From the NCBI GenBank assembly GCA_036505275.1, contig DASXTS010000293.1, forward strand, positions 1 through 7,372: a DNA stretch of 7,372 bases. Direction: 5' to 3'. The stretch's first letter is position 1, and the number at the start of each line of letters is the position of its first letter. Below are positions 1 through 5,986 of this stretch, in pieces. Position numbers and translations under genes: made by a program. The stretch comes from DASXTS01 sp036505275. Lineage in GTDB: Bacteria > Actinomycetota > Actinomycetes > Mycobacteriales > Pseudonocardiaceae. The notes beneath the pieces were generated by a model. That model saw only the letters and a list, made by a program, of their open reading frames with translations. It ran no database searches and was not told the DNA's origin.

Positions 1-57
1 CTCGTCGGCCAGGTCGGCGCCGGTGAACACGGCAACCACGCCGGGCAGCCGCCGGGC
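1..57. repeat. 57-base direct repeat, copy A (window edge)
   Basis: Bases 1-57 are identical to bases 640-696, with the match breaking at base 58 (g against c at 697). Both copies lie in the same frame of coxL on the minus strand, so 20 residues (AARRLPGVVAVFTGADLADE) occur twice. In the family this segment belongs only to the N-terminal domain. The left copy therefore looks like a chimeric join at the end of the assembled sequence. Confidence 0.95.
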
Positions 58-882
58 GGCCAGCAGGGTGAGCACCTCCTCGCGGGTCACCTGGAGCTTG
101 CCGCCGAAGCCGCCGCCGACATCCGGGGCGATCACACGTAGCTTGTGCTCGGGGATGCCGAGGGTCAGCGCCAGCATCACCCGCAGGACGTGTGGGATCT
201 GGGTGGCCGACCACATGGTGAGCTGCTCGCCGGTCGGGTCGACCACCACGCTGCGCGGCTCCATGAACGCCGGGATCAGCCGCTGCTGCCGGAACCGGCG
301 CTTGACCACGACGTCGGCCTCGGAGATGGCCTGCTCGGCGTCGCCGCCGGTGCCCGCCTCGGCGGAGTCGAACACCCATAGCGCGTTGCGGTTGGTGCCG
401 AGGTCCGGGTGCACCAGCGGGGCGCCGTCGGCCAGCGCCGCCTCCATGTCCAACACCACCGGCAGGTCCTCGTAGTCGATGTCGATCGCCTCGAGGGCGT
501 CCCTGGCGATGTAGGCCGACCTGGCGATGACCATGGCGACCGCCTCACCGGCGTACCTGACCGTCTCCACCGCGAGCGAGGGGTGTGGCGGCGCCTTCAT
601 GTCCGCGGTGACCGGCCAGGCGCACGGCAGGCTGCCCTGCTCGTCGGCCAGGTCGGCGCCGGTGAACACGGCAACCACGCCGGGCAGCCGCCGGGCCGCC
701 GAGACGTCCAGGTTGGTGACGCGGGCATGCGCCGCGGTGCTGCGCAGGAGCGCCATGTGCAGCATGCCGGGCAGCTGCAGGTTGTCGGTCCAGCGGGTGC
801 GGCCGGTGATCAGCCGGGCGTCCTCCTTGCGGCGGCGCGCCTTGCCGATCTCCTTGCCGGGCCGCTCGATCGTGGCGGTCAT
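1..882 (-). CDS. coxL: Aerobic CO dehydrogenase / xanthine-oxidase family molybdopterin-binding large subunit, partial (first 294 codons; last 20 suspect)
   Basis: The reading frame is open from the ATG at 882 to the window edge and begins MTATIERPGKEIGKARRRKE. The family binds molybdopterin cytosine dinucleotide and carries the active site of heterotrimeric L-M-S hydroxylases. An N-terminal a/b-hammerhead domain covers about residues 20-140. The start of the MoCo-binding domain follows, with QQRLIPAFMEPR near 199-210 and the family signature VGGGFGGK at 255-262. Full members are about 770-810 residues, so roughly 60% is missing, including the loop that separates form I (AYRCSFR) from other forms. 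The ATG overlaps the coxS stop (ATGA), indicating translational coupling, and a GGTGG-rich stretch lies just upstream. From memory, form I enzymes carry HPSPLETC and GGGFGNK where this protein has IPAFMEPR and GGGFGGK, so a form II-like enzyme is more likely and its substrate is uncertain. Residues 275-294 repeat residues 62-81 exactly, replacing the expected continuation; treat bases 1-57 as unreliable. Confidence 0.88.
   Translation of the reverse strand, partial: MTATIERPGKEIGKARRRKEDARLITGRTRWTDNLQLPGMLHMALLRSTAAHARVTNLDVSAARRLPGVVAVFTGADLADEQGSLPCAWPVTADMKAPPHPSLAVETVRYAGEAVAMVIARSAYIARDALEAIDIDYEDLPVVLDMEAALADGAPLVHPDLGTNRNALWVFDSAEAGTGGDAEQAISEADVVVKRRFRQQRLIPAFMEPRSVVVDPTGEQLTMWSATQIPHVLRVMLALTLGIPEHKLRVIAPDVGGGFGGKLQVTREEVLTLLAARRLPGVVAVFTGADLADE
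640..696. repeat. 57-base direct repeat, copy B (native position in coxL)
   Basis: This is the partner of bases 1-57. Here the encoded segment (CoxL residues 62-81) sits where the family expects it, in the a/b-hammerhead domain after the LLRSTAAHARV stretch. This copy is therefore taken as the genuine one. Confidence 0.95.
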
Positions 883-1415
883 GCCCCACCACCCCCGGCC
901 ACCCGCGCGGCCTCGCGCTCCTCGGCACGTTCCAGCTCCGGCCCGGCGCCGGCGCTCATCTTCTTGGCCGCGTCGAGCACCGCCCGCACGATGTTCTGGT
1001 AGCCGGTGCAGCGGCACAGGTTGCCCTCGAGACCCTCGCGGACGGCATGCTCGTCCGGATCAGGGTTGTCGGCGAGCAGGTCGATCGCCTGCATGATCAT
1101 GCCGGGGGTGCAGAAGCCACACTGCAACGCGTGGTTGTCGTGGAACGCCTGCTGCATAGGGTGCAGCCGGCCGTCCCGCGCCAGTCCCTCGATCGTGGTG
1201 ACCTCGTGACCGTCGGCCTGCACGGCCAGCACCGAACATGACTTGACGCTGTGGCCGTCCAGGTGGACCGTGCACGCTCCGCAGTTGCTCGTGTCGCAAC
1301 CGACTACGGTTCCCACCTTGCCGAGGCGTTCCCGCAGGTAGTGCACCAGCAGCAAGCGCGGCTCGACGTCGTCCTGGTATTGGGTCCCGTCGACGTTGAC
1401 TCGGATTCCGACCAC
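879..1415 (-). CDS. coxS: 2Fe-2S small subunit of molybdenum hydroxylase (CO dehydrogenase small chain-like)
   Basis: This 178-residue subunit carries two [2Fe-2S] clusters that pass electrons from the molybdenum site to the FAD subunit. The N-terminal plant-ferredoxin-type cluster ligands are Cys40, 45, 48 and 60 (GCDTSNCGACTV), and the C-terminal helical-domain ligands are Cys99, 102, 134 and 136 (LQCGFCTPG, NLCRCTGYQN). All eight are present with standard spacing, including the Gln before Cys99. The GTG at 1415 is preferred because AGAGG lies eight bases upstream. A GTG at 1424 would add three residues but has no ribosome site. The last 25 or so residues form an Ala/Glu/Gly-rich tail beyond the usual end near 155-165. 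It overlaps coxL by four bases and is preceded by a long gap with its own promoter candidate. The fold assignment is very secure, but the substrate of the holoenzyme is not. Confidence 0.95.
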   Translation of the reverse strand: MVGIRVNVDGTQYQDDVEPRLLLVHYLRERLGKVGTVVGCDTSNCGACTVHLDGHSVKSCSVLAVQADGHEVTTIEGLARDGRLHPMQQAFHDNHALQCGFCTPGMIMQAIDLLADNPDPDEHAVREGLEGNLCRCTGYQNIVRAVLDAAKKMSAGAGPELERAEEREAARVAGGGGA

Positions 1416-1470
1416 AAACCTCACCTCTAATTCGGGTGTCGGAACGACTGGGGGGGTGATCTGTTAACAC

Positions 1471-1499
1471 ATAAGACTCCTGGCGACTGCCGGCCGCAA
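1471..1499 (-). promoter_or_regulatory. Candidate promoter for coxS-coxL
   Basis: On the minus strand TTGCGG (1499-1494) is followed after exactly 17 bases by TCTTAT (1476-1471), a moderate match to a housekeeping sigma promoter. Transcription would begin near 1464, giving a leader of about 50 bases before the GTG at 1415. It lies in the only sizeable gap of the operon, so coxSL may be transcribed separately from the maturation genes. This is inferred from sequence pattern only. Confidence 0.35.
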
Positions 1500-1510
1500 C
1501 CCCCGGCCGG
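1490..1510. repeat. Perfect 7-base inverted repeat (CCGGCCG-N7-CGGCCGG) in the coxF-coxS gap
   Basis: The arms are at 1490-1496 and 1504-1510 with a 7-base spacer. The repeat overlaps the candidate -35 of coxSL. It could be an operator. As RNA read through from coxF, it could instead be a GC-rich hairpin that ends or attenuates the upstream transcript, although no T-run follows it. Confidence 0.5.
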
Positions 1511-1741
1511 TTACCACCCCCGGATTGATCAAGCTCAGGCGGCCGGCGATGCCTGCTCGATGGCCCACCCTCAACCCCAGCCTGCCAACTCTGCCCAGGT
1601 CAATGGCAGTGTCGGCATACCGAGCCGGGCCTACTCCAAAGGTGTTGCAGCACGCGCCCTTGGGCTCCAGAAAGATCGACTCTGCGCTCCGCGAAGCCGT
1701 AACTACTGGCTGACGGATCCGCGGGCGACCTGGACGCTCGC

Positions 1742-2878
1742 CTAGGCAGTCCCGGCGGTGGCGTGGGTGTGGTGGATGGCGCCGTCCATGGTCGACAGGC
1801 GCTCACCGCGGCCGCCCCAGCGCAGGGCGATGATCTCGGCGGCGATAGAGACGGCGGTCTCCTCGGGGGTGCGGGCGCCGAGGTCGAGGCCGATCGGTGA
1901 GGACAGCCGATCGAGCTCGGCGTCGGTGAGGCCGGCCTCACGCAGCCGGGCCAGCCGGTCGTCGTGGGTACGGCGCGAGCCCATGGCGCCCACGTAGGCC
2001 AGGTCCAGCCGCAGCGCGACCTCGAGCACCGGCACGTCGAACTTGGGGTCGTGGGTGAGCACCGCGACCACGGTGCGCTGGTCGAGCCGGCCGGCATCGG
2101 CCTCGGCGGCGAGGTAGCGGTGCGGCCAGTCCACCACCACCTCATCGGCCGCCGGGAAGCGCTGCGGGGTGGCGAACACGGGCCGCGCGTCGCAGACGCT
2201 GACCCGGTAGCCGAGGAAGCTGCCGATGCGGGCCACCGCGGCGGCGAAGTCGATGGCACCGAAGACCAGCATCCGCGGGCGCGGTGCGAAGGAGTTGACG
2301 AAGACCCGCATGCCCTCGCCGCGGCGCTGGCCCTCCGGTCCGTACTCCAGCGTCGCCGAGCGGCCGGCGGCGAGCAGGCCGCGGGCGTCGTCGGCCACCG
2401 CGTCGTCGATCCGCCTGGTCCCGAGATCGCCCTCGGTGGTCTCCGGCCAGACCAGCATGGTGGCGCCGACCCGTGCGGCGTCCGGGTGTTCGATCACTGT
2501 CGCGATCGCCACCGGCCGGCCCTCGTGCACCGCGGCGGTCACCTCGTCCAGCCACGGCCAGCTGGCGCGGTCGACCCGCTGGACAAAGACGTCGATCACG
2601 CCGCCGCAGGTCAGCCCGACGGCGAAGGCGTCGTCGTCGCTCACGCCGTACCTGGCCAGCCGTGGCTCACCGGCCGCGATCACCTCGGTGGCCAGCTCGT
2701 ACACCGCGCCCTCGACGCAGCCGCCCGATACGCTGCCGGACACCGCACCGTGCGGGCCGACCAGCATGGCCGCGCCGGGTGCCCGCGGCGCGGAGCGGAA
2801 CGTGGCGACCACGGTCGCCAGGCCGGCCGGCGCCTCGGCGCGCCACCAGCGCAGCAACTCGTCGAGCACTTCACGCAC
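1742..2878 (-). CDS. coxF: XdhC/CoxF-family molybdenum cofactor maturation protein
   Basis: This 378-residue XdhC/CoxI family protein is of the type that binds molybdenum cofactor and supports its sulfuration and insertion into xanthine-dehydrogenase-like enzymes in the cytoplasm. The N-terminal XdhC/CoxI domain shows APRAPGAAMLV near 30-40, SGSVSGGCVEG at 47-57 and GLTCGGVIDVFV at 88-99. The C-terminal Rossmann-like XdhC domain shows VFGAIDFAAA at 205-214, YVGAMGSRRTHDDRL at 295-309 and IGLDLGARTPEETAVSIAAEI at 329-349. The GTG at 2878 is chosen because GGAGG lies six bases upstream and the protein then begins VREVLDELLRWW, like relatives. A longer frame from 2941 would add 21 unrelated residues inside coxE. 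It overlaps the coxE end by eight bases, suggesting coupled translation. Both domains are intact. The choice between the names coxF, coxI and xdhC is uncertain. Confidence 0.93.
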   Translation of the reverse strand: MREVLDELLRWWRAEAPAGLATVVATFRSAPRAPGAAMLVGPHGAVSGSVSGGCVEGAVYELATEVIAAGEPRLARYGVSDDDAFAVGLTCGGVIDVFVQRVDRASWPWLDEVTAAVHEGRPVAIATVIEHPDAARVGATMLVWPETTEGDLGTRRIDDAVADDARGLLAAGRSATLEYGPEGQRRGEGMRVFVNSFAPRPRMLVFGAIDFAAAVARIGSFLGYRVSVCDARPVFATPQRFPAADEVVVDWPHRYLAAEADAGRLDQRTVVAVLTHDPKFDVPVLEVALRLDLAYVGAMGSRRTHDDRLARLREAGLTDAELDRLSSPIGLDLGARTPEETAVSIAAEIIALRWGGRGERLSTMDGAIHHTHATAGTA

Positions 2879-3998
2879 GGCGCACCTCCGCGAGCAGCTC
2901 GTCCAGGCTGGCCAGGCTGTGCCCAGCCAGCAACCGATCAACGTGCGGCAGCGCCGCCGCTATTCCGGACTGCACCGGTGCGTAGCCGTGCTGGCCGGCG
3001 TGCGGATTGAGCCAGAAGATCTTGTGCGCCAGCCTACGCAGCCTGACCAGCTGCTCGCCGAGCAGCGCCGCGTCACCGCGCTCCCAGCCGTCCGAGCAGA
3101 TCACCACGACCGCGCCGCGGGCGGCGCCACGCTGACCCCAGCGGTCGACGAAGGCCTTGATCGTCTCGCCGAGCCGGGTGCCGCCGGCCCAGTCCGGCAC
3201 CGCCGCGGTGGCGCCGGCCATCGCTCGCTCCGGGTCGCGATGGCGCAGCGGCAGCGTGACCCTGGTCAGCCGGGTGCCGACGGTGAACGCCTCGACGGCG
3301 TGTGGGGCCCGCCGGACCACGGCGTGCGCGAAGCGCAGCAGGGCGTCGGCGTACGGGCTCATCGAGCCGGAGACGTCCAGCAGCAGCACGACCTTGCGCG
3401 GCCGGGTGGCGCGGCGCCGCCGCAGCGGCCTGGCCAGCTCGCCGTGGGCCTTGATCGTCGCGCGCAGCGTGCGGCGCGGGTCGACCTCACCGCCGCGGGC
3501 CGGACGGTGCCGCAGGGAGGTCCTGGTCGGCGGGTCCGGCCGCAGCGCGGCCAGCACGGCGCGCAGGTGTTCCCGCTCGGTGGCGGTCAGCTCGGCGAGG
3601 TCGCGCCGCCGCAGCGTCTCCATATCGCTGGCCGCGGTGCGCAGCGGGTCTGCGGCGTCGTCGTCCTGCTCCTCTCCGTCGCGAGGGGTCAGCGGCGCGG
3701 TGAGCCACGCAATCCGACGTTGCTGCCTCGGTCGCCCGACCGTCCTCGGCGCCGGCATGCCAGGGATTCCCGTGCCGTCGCCGCTACGGAACCAGGCCGC
3801 GAACGCCGCGTCGTAGCGGGTCAGATCGTCCGGCTCGGAGCACAGCGTCAGCCGGCCGGCCCAGTACGTCTGCGCCGGGCTGGACAGGTCCACCTGGTCC
3901 AGCGCCGTGAGGTACGCCTCGACCCGGTGCGCGTCGATGGCCAGCCCCGCGTGCCGAAGCGACCTGGTGAACCCGACGAGCCCGGCGAGGGGATCCAT
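2871..3998 (-). CDS. coxE: VWA domain protein CoxE
   Basis: This 375-residue CoxE-family protein has a C-terminal von Willebrand factor A domain. In CO-dehydrogenase systems CoxE partners the AAA+ ATPase CoxD in building the active site of CoxL. A metal-ion-dependent adhesion site is complete: DVSGSMSPY (Asp208, Ser210, Ser212), a Thr in GGTRLGE (272-278), and Asp303 in CSDGWERGD. The N-terminal half (1-195) is helical and charged, with a low-complexity acidic stretch EEQDDDAAD near 109-117. The stretch before the VWA domain is arginine-rich (PLRRRRATRPRK, 191-202). The ATG at 3998 follows the coxD stop by 12 bases, and an AAGG overlapping that stop (TAAGG) can serve as ribosome site. No membrane segment is visible, so the protein should be cytoplasmic. 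Confidence 0.93.
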   Translation of the reverse strand: MDPLAGLVGFTRSLRHAGLAIDAHRVEAYLTALDQVDLSSPAQTYWAGRLTLCSEPDDLTRYDAAFAAWFRSGDGTGIPGMPAPRTVGRPRQQRRIAWLTAPLTPRDGEEQDDDAADPLRTAASDMETLRRRDLAELTATEREHLRAVLAALRPDPPTRTSLRHRPARGGEVDPRRTLRATIKAHGELARPLRRRRATRPRKVVLLLDVSGSMSPYADALLRFAHAVVRRAPHAVEAFTVGTRLTRVTLPLRHRDPERAMAGATAAVPDWAGGTRLGETIKAFVDRWGQRGAARGAVVVICSDGWERGDAALLGEQLVRLRRLAHKIFWLNPHAGQHGYAPVQSGIAAALPHVDRLLAGHSLASLDELLAEVRRA

Positions 3999-4010
3999 GG
4001 GAGCCCGACC

Positions 4011-4892
4011 TTAGGACGCCAGCAGGGTGTCGACGGCCTCGCGCACCCGATCGGCGTCCTCGCGGTACTTGAGAACCGCACCGAGCGTGATCGCGGCCGA
4101 GTCGGCGTCCAGCTCGTCGCGGCCGAGGGCCACCAGCGCGGCCGCCCAGTCCAGCGACTCGGCGACCCCTGGCGGCTTGAGCAGCTGCATGGCACGCAGC
4201 CCGCGCACGGCGTGCGCCACCTGCTCGGCCAGCCGCTGGGAGACATCCGGCAGCCGGCGGCGCAGGATGGCGACCTCGCGCGGCAGGTCGGGGTGGTCCA
4301 GCCAGTGGTAGAGGCAGCGCCGCTTGAGCGCGTCGTGCACCTCGCGGGTGCGGTTGGAGGTCAGCACGACCAGCGGCGGCGTCTCGGCCCGGACCTCGCC
4401 CAGCTCCGGGATGCTCACCGCGAAGTCGGCCAGCGCCTCGAGCAGGAAGGCCTCGAACTCGTCGTCGGCGCGGTCGATCTCGTCGACCAGCAGCACGCAG
4501 GGCGCCTCCTCGAGAGCCCGCAGTAACGGCCTGGCCAGCAGGAACCTGCGGGTGTACAGCGAAGCCTCGGCCGCGTCGGCGTCCAGCGGGCCCTGCGTAC
4601 CGGCCTCCAGCGCGCGCAGGTGCAGCAGCTGCCGCGGGAAGTCCCAGTCGTAGAGCGCCTGACCGGCGTCGATGCCCTCGTGGCACTGCAACCGGATCTG
4701 TGGCACTCGCAGCGCCTCGGCGAGGGCGGCGGCCAGCGCGGTCTTGCCGGTGCCCGGCTCACCCTCGCAGAACAGTGGCCGGCTCATCCGCAGCGCAAGG
4801 AACGCCGCGGTGGCGATGCCCTCGTCGGGCAGGTAACCGGTGGCGTCCAGCGCCGCGCTCAGCTCGGCCGGCGACGGCACCGCATCCCACAT
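4011..4892 (-). CDS. coxD: MoxR-type AAA+ ATPase CoxD
   Basis: This 293-residue MoxR-family ATPase works with CoxE. In Oligotropha, CoxD is needed for maturation of the Mo/Cu active site. Walker A is GEPGTGKT at 44-51, Walker B is LLVDEID at 134-140, sensor 1 is TSN at 178-180, and the arginine-finger region is ALKRRCLYHW at 188-197. All catalytic elements are intact and the length matches the family. The ATG at 4892 is chosen because it gives the typical start (MWDAVPSPAELSAALDATGY) and falls 10 bases after the mocA stop. A GTG at 4940 would add 16 residues overlapping mocA. Neither has a strong ribosome site, so the start is less secure than the identity. It is followed 12 bases later by coxE, a nearly universal pairing. 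Confidence 0.94.
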   Translation of the reverse strand: MWDAVPSPAELSAALDATGYLPDEGIATAAFLALRMSRPLFCEGEPGTGKTALAAALAEALRVPQIRLQCHEGIDAGQALYDWDFPRQLLHLRALEAGTQGPLDADAAEASLYTRRFLLARPLLRALEEAPCVLLVDEIDRADDEFEAFLLEALADFAVSIPELGEVRAETPPLVVLTSNRTREVHDALKRRCLYHWLDHPDLPREVAILRRRLPDVSQRLAEQVAHAVRGLRAMQLLKPPGVAESLDWAAALVALGRDELDADSAAITLGAVLKYREDADRVREAVDTLLAS

Positions 4893-4902
4893 GGCTGCGA
4901 CG

Positions 4903-5469
4903 CTACGCCAGCAAGGTGTCGTCTGGGACGTCGCGGTCACGCCCGGTCGCCAGGTCCGCGCACTCCACCAGCAGCACGTCGCGCCGGTCGGCGAGCCAGT
5001 CGCGGGCGCCGCGGTCGCCGGTCGCGGCGACGGCGACCGCAGCCCAGTGGTGCCGGCCGATCAGCACCGGGTGGCCCGGCGCACCGTCAAACGTGGCCCT
5101 GGCCACCGCGGTGGGCGTGGCGTGCCCGACGATTCGGCGGACCACGGCGGCGCCCACGTCCGGCAGGTCTACGAGATGCACCAGCGCCGCCGCCGGCTGT
5201 GGCACCAGCCACGCCAGGGCGTCCAGCCCGGCCCGCAGCGAGGCGGACATGCCGCGCTCCCAATCGGTGGCGACGATCGCCATCTCCGGCGCCGGCAGCA
5301 GTTCCACGACGCGCTCGGCGGCGGCGCCGAGCACCACCCGCACCGGCTCGCACCCGCCGTCCGCAAGCGCGGCGAGCGCGCGCCGCAACCACTCGCCGCC
5401 GTGCGCCAGCGCCTTCGGCCCGCCGTAGCGCCGCCCGGCACCCGCCGCCAGCAGCAGCCCGGCGGTCAT
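4903..5469 (-). CDS. mocA: MobA/MocA-like nucleotidyltransferase (probable CTP:molybdopterin cytidylyltransferase)
   Basis: This 188-residue protein has a single MobA-like NTP-transferase domain. MocA joins CMP to molybdopterin to give the MCD cofactor used by CoxL-type enzymes, whereas MobA adds GMP. Visible signatures are the N-terminal nucleotide loop LLLAAGAGRRYGGPKAL at 5-21, the metal-binding region HLVDLPDV at 98-105, PGHPVLIGRHHW at 131-142, and GDRGARDWL at 151-159. The ATG at 5469 starts directly before the nucleotide loop, as in relatives; upstream extensions to 5613 are proline-rich and unrelated. No clear ribosome site is present. A weak TANNNT-type -10 (TAGTCT, 5512-5507) would give a leader of about 30 bases. 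As first gene of the run before coxD-coxE-coxF, MocA rather than MobA or an unrelated sugar nucleotidyltransferase is the best reading. Assignment to CTP is inferred from context. Confidence 0.85.
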   Translation of the reverse strand: MTAGLLLAAGAGRRYGGPKALAHGGEWLRRALAALADGGCEPVRVVLGAAAERVVELLPAPEMAIVATDWERGMSASLRAGLDALAWLVPQPAAALVHLVDLPDVGAAVVRRIVGHATPTAVARATFDGAPGHPVLIGRHHWAAVAVAATGDRGARDWLADRRDVLLVECADLATGRDRDVPDDTLLA

Positions 5470-5519
5470 CACCGGCGGCTGAGGACAACCGTCTGGCACG
5501 TCCAGCAGACTAGTGTCGC

Positions 5520-5745
5520 GTGATCGAGGTACGTTGCCCAGATCCGGCGATCCAGGTGGACGCATCGCAAGGCGGAGGCCCGCCACCACCGGTTCAATAC
5601 GGGCGGCCGCCAATTCCGCCAGCGACGAAGAAGGCCCGGAAATGGCCGTGGATCATCCTTGGGATCATCGCGGCTCACCGCCGTCGCCATCGCCAATGGC
5701 GACACCGGCAGCACCTCGACTGGCAACGCAGCACCGAAACCGCCG
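5520..5745 (+). pseudogene. Frameshifted fragment of a small proline-rich, single-helix membrane protein
   Basis: Read from GTG 5520, the frame gives a proline-rich stretch (GGGPPPPVQYGRPPIPPATKK), a basic patch and the start of a membrane helix, WPWIILGIIAA, ending near 5677. In that frame the next residues are Arg/His-rich and cannot be a membrane helix. One base further on, the +1 frame continues naturally with TAVAIANGDTGSTSTGNAAPKPPA (about 5680-5745). Joined, they look like a cytoplasmic proline-rich tail, one transmembrane helix and a Ser/Thr-rich linker, a layout common in small actinobacterial membrane or DUF4352-like proteins. After about 5745 no frame resembles a continuation, so the gene is also truncated. 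A real single-base indel, a sequencing error, or chance are all possible. The start is uncertain, and GTG 5556 is an alternative. Confidence 0.42.
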
Positions 5746-5909
5746 GCTCTCAGGGATCGGCGGGCGACGGGGCGCCGCGCGGGAAATTGTGCGGGGTCGC
5801 TTCTCACCGGCCAAGGGCGCCTATCGGCGTCGCCTGACGGCGATTGCCCTGGCGGGCAACCCTTGACCGCTGAGCCTCGGCGACCCCTAAAGTGCGGGCA
5901 TCTTCATTC
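5746..5909. other. Non-coding stretch with two back-to-back perfect hairpins
   Basis: No protein-like frame is recognisable here. At 5830-5843 TCGCC and GGCGA enclose a TGAC loop. Immediately adjoining at 5844-5859, TTGCCC and GGGCAA enclose a TGGC loop. Two perfect tetraloop hairpins with no base between them could end transcription coming from the fragment upstream, or mark the edge of an inserted segment carrying the HNH gene. No T-run follows on either strand. Confidence 0.5.
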
Positions 5910-5939
5910 TCTTTCCGCGCGGCTTCTTTCCGCGCAGCG
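5910..5939 (+). repeat. 15-base tandem repeat, two copies
   Basis: TCTTTCCGCGCGGCT (5910-5924) is followed directly by TCTTTCCGCGCAGCG (5925-5939), with 13 of 15 positions identical and the first 11 exact. It lies 12 bases upstream of the candidate -35 of the HNH gene. It may be a local slippage duplication or a pair of binding sites. Confidence 0.75.
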
Positions 5940-5951
5940 CCCTTCTGCCTA

Positions 5952-5979
5952 TTGCAATTCCGGGGCAGGCCGGTAGAAT
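5952..5979 (+). promoter_or_regulatory. Promoter for a leaderless HNH-gene transcript
   Basis: TTGCAA (5952-5957) is separated by 16 bases from TAGAAT (5974-5979), which matches the -10 consensus at five of six positions. With the usual spacing, transcription would start at about 5986-5987, which is where the GTG start of the HNH gene lies, so the mRNA would have little or no leader. Leaderless mRNAs are common in actinobacteria. Confidence 0.6.
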
Positions 5980-5986
5980 CGGACAG

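Larger units (their letters stand above)
1416..1741. other. Non-coding gap between coxF and coxS
   Basis: This 326-base stretch is less GC-rich than its surroundings, and no protein-like reading frame is convincing on either strand. Besides the promoter candidate and the 7-base inverted repeat it contains two AT-rich perfect 8-base palindromes, TGTTAACA (1462-1469, at the predicted transcription start) and TTGATCAA (1525-1532). It also has an imperfect 12-base palindrome GTGTTGCAGCAC (1642-1653) and a weak 5-base stem across the coxF stop (1724-1742). Regulation of coxSL is the natural reading of such a gap, but no known regulator site was recognised. Confidence 0.6.

Noticed and set aside
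1724..1742. Terminator hairpin after coxF
   Set aside because: GGCGA/TCGCC gives only a 5-base stem with a 9-base loop overlapping the stop codon and no T-run.
1525..1745. Two small plus-strand frames (62 and 61 codons) in the coxF-coxS gap
   Set aside because: They have no ribosome site, no family resemblance and overlapping alternative frames. The gap looks regulatory.
2879..2941. Longer start for coxF at 2941
   Set aside because: The added 21 residues (Trp/Cys-rich) are the other frame of the coxE end. A GGAGG sits correctly before GTG 2878.
2226..4526. Long plus-strand open frame (766 codons) opposite coxF, coxE and coxD
   Set aside because: It lies antisense to three intact, well-recognised genes. 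Its translation is Arg/Pro/Gly-rich with no domain, as expected for an open shadow frame in GC-rich DNA.
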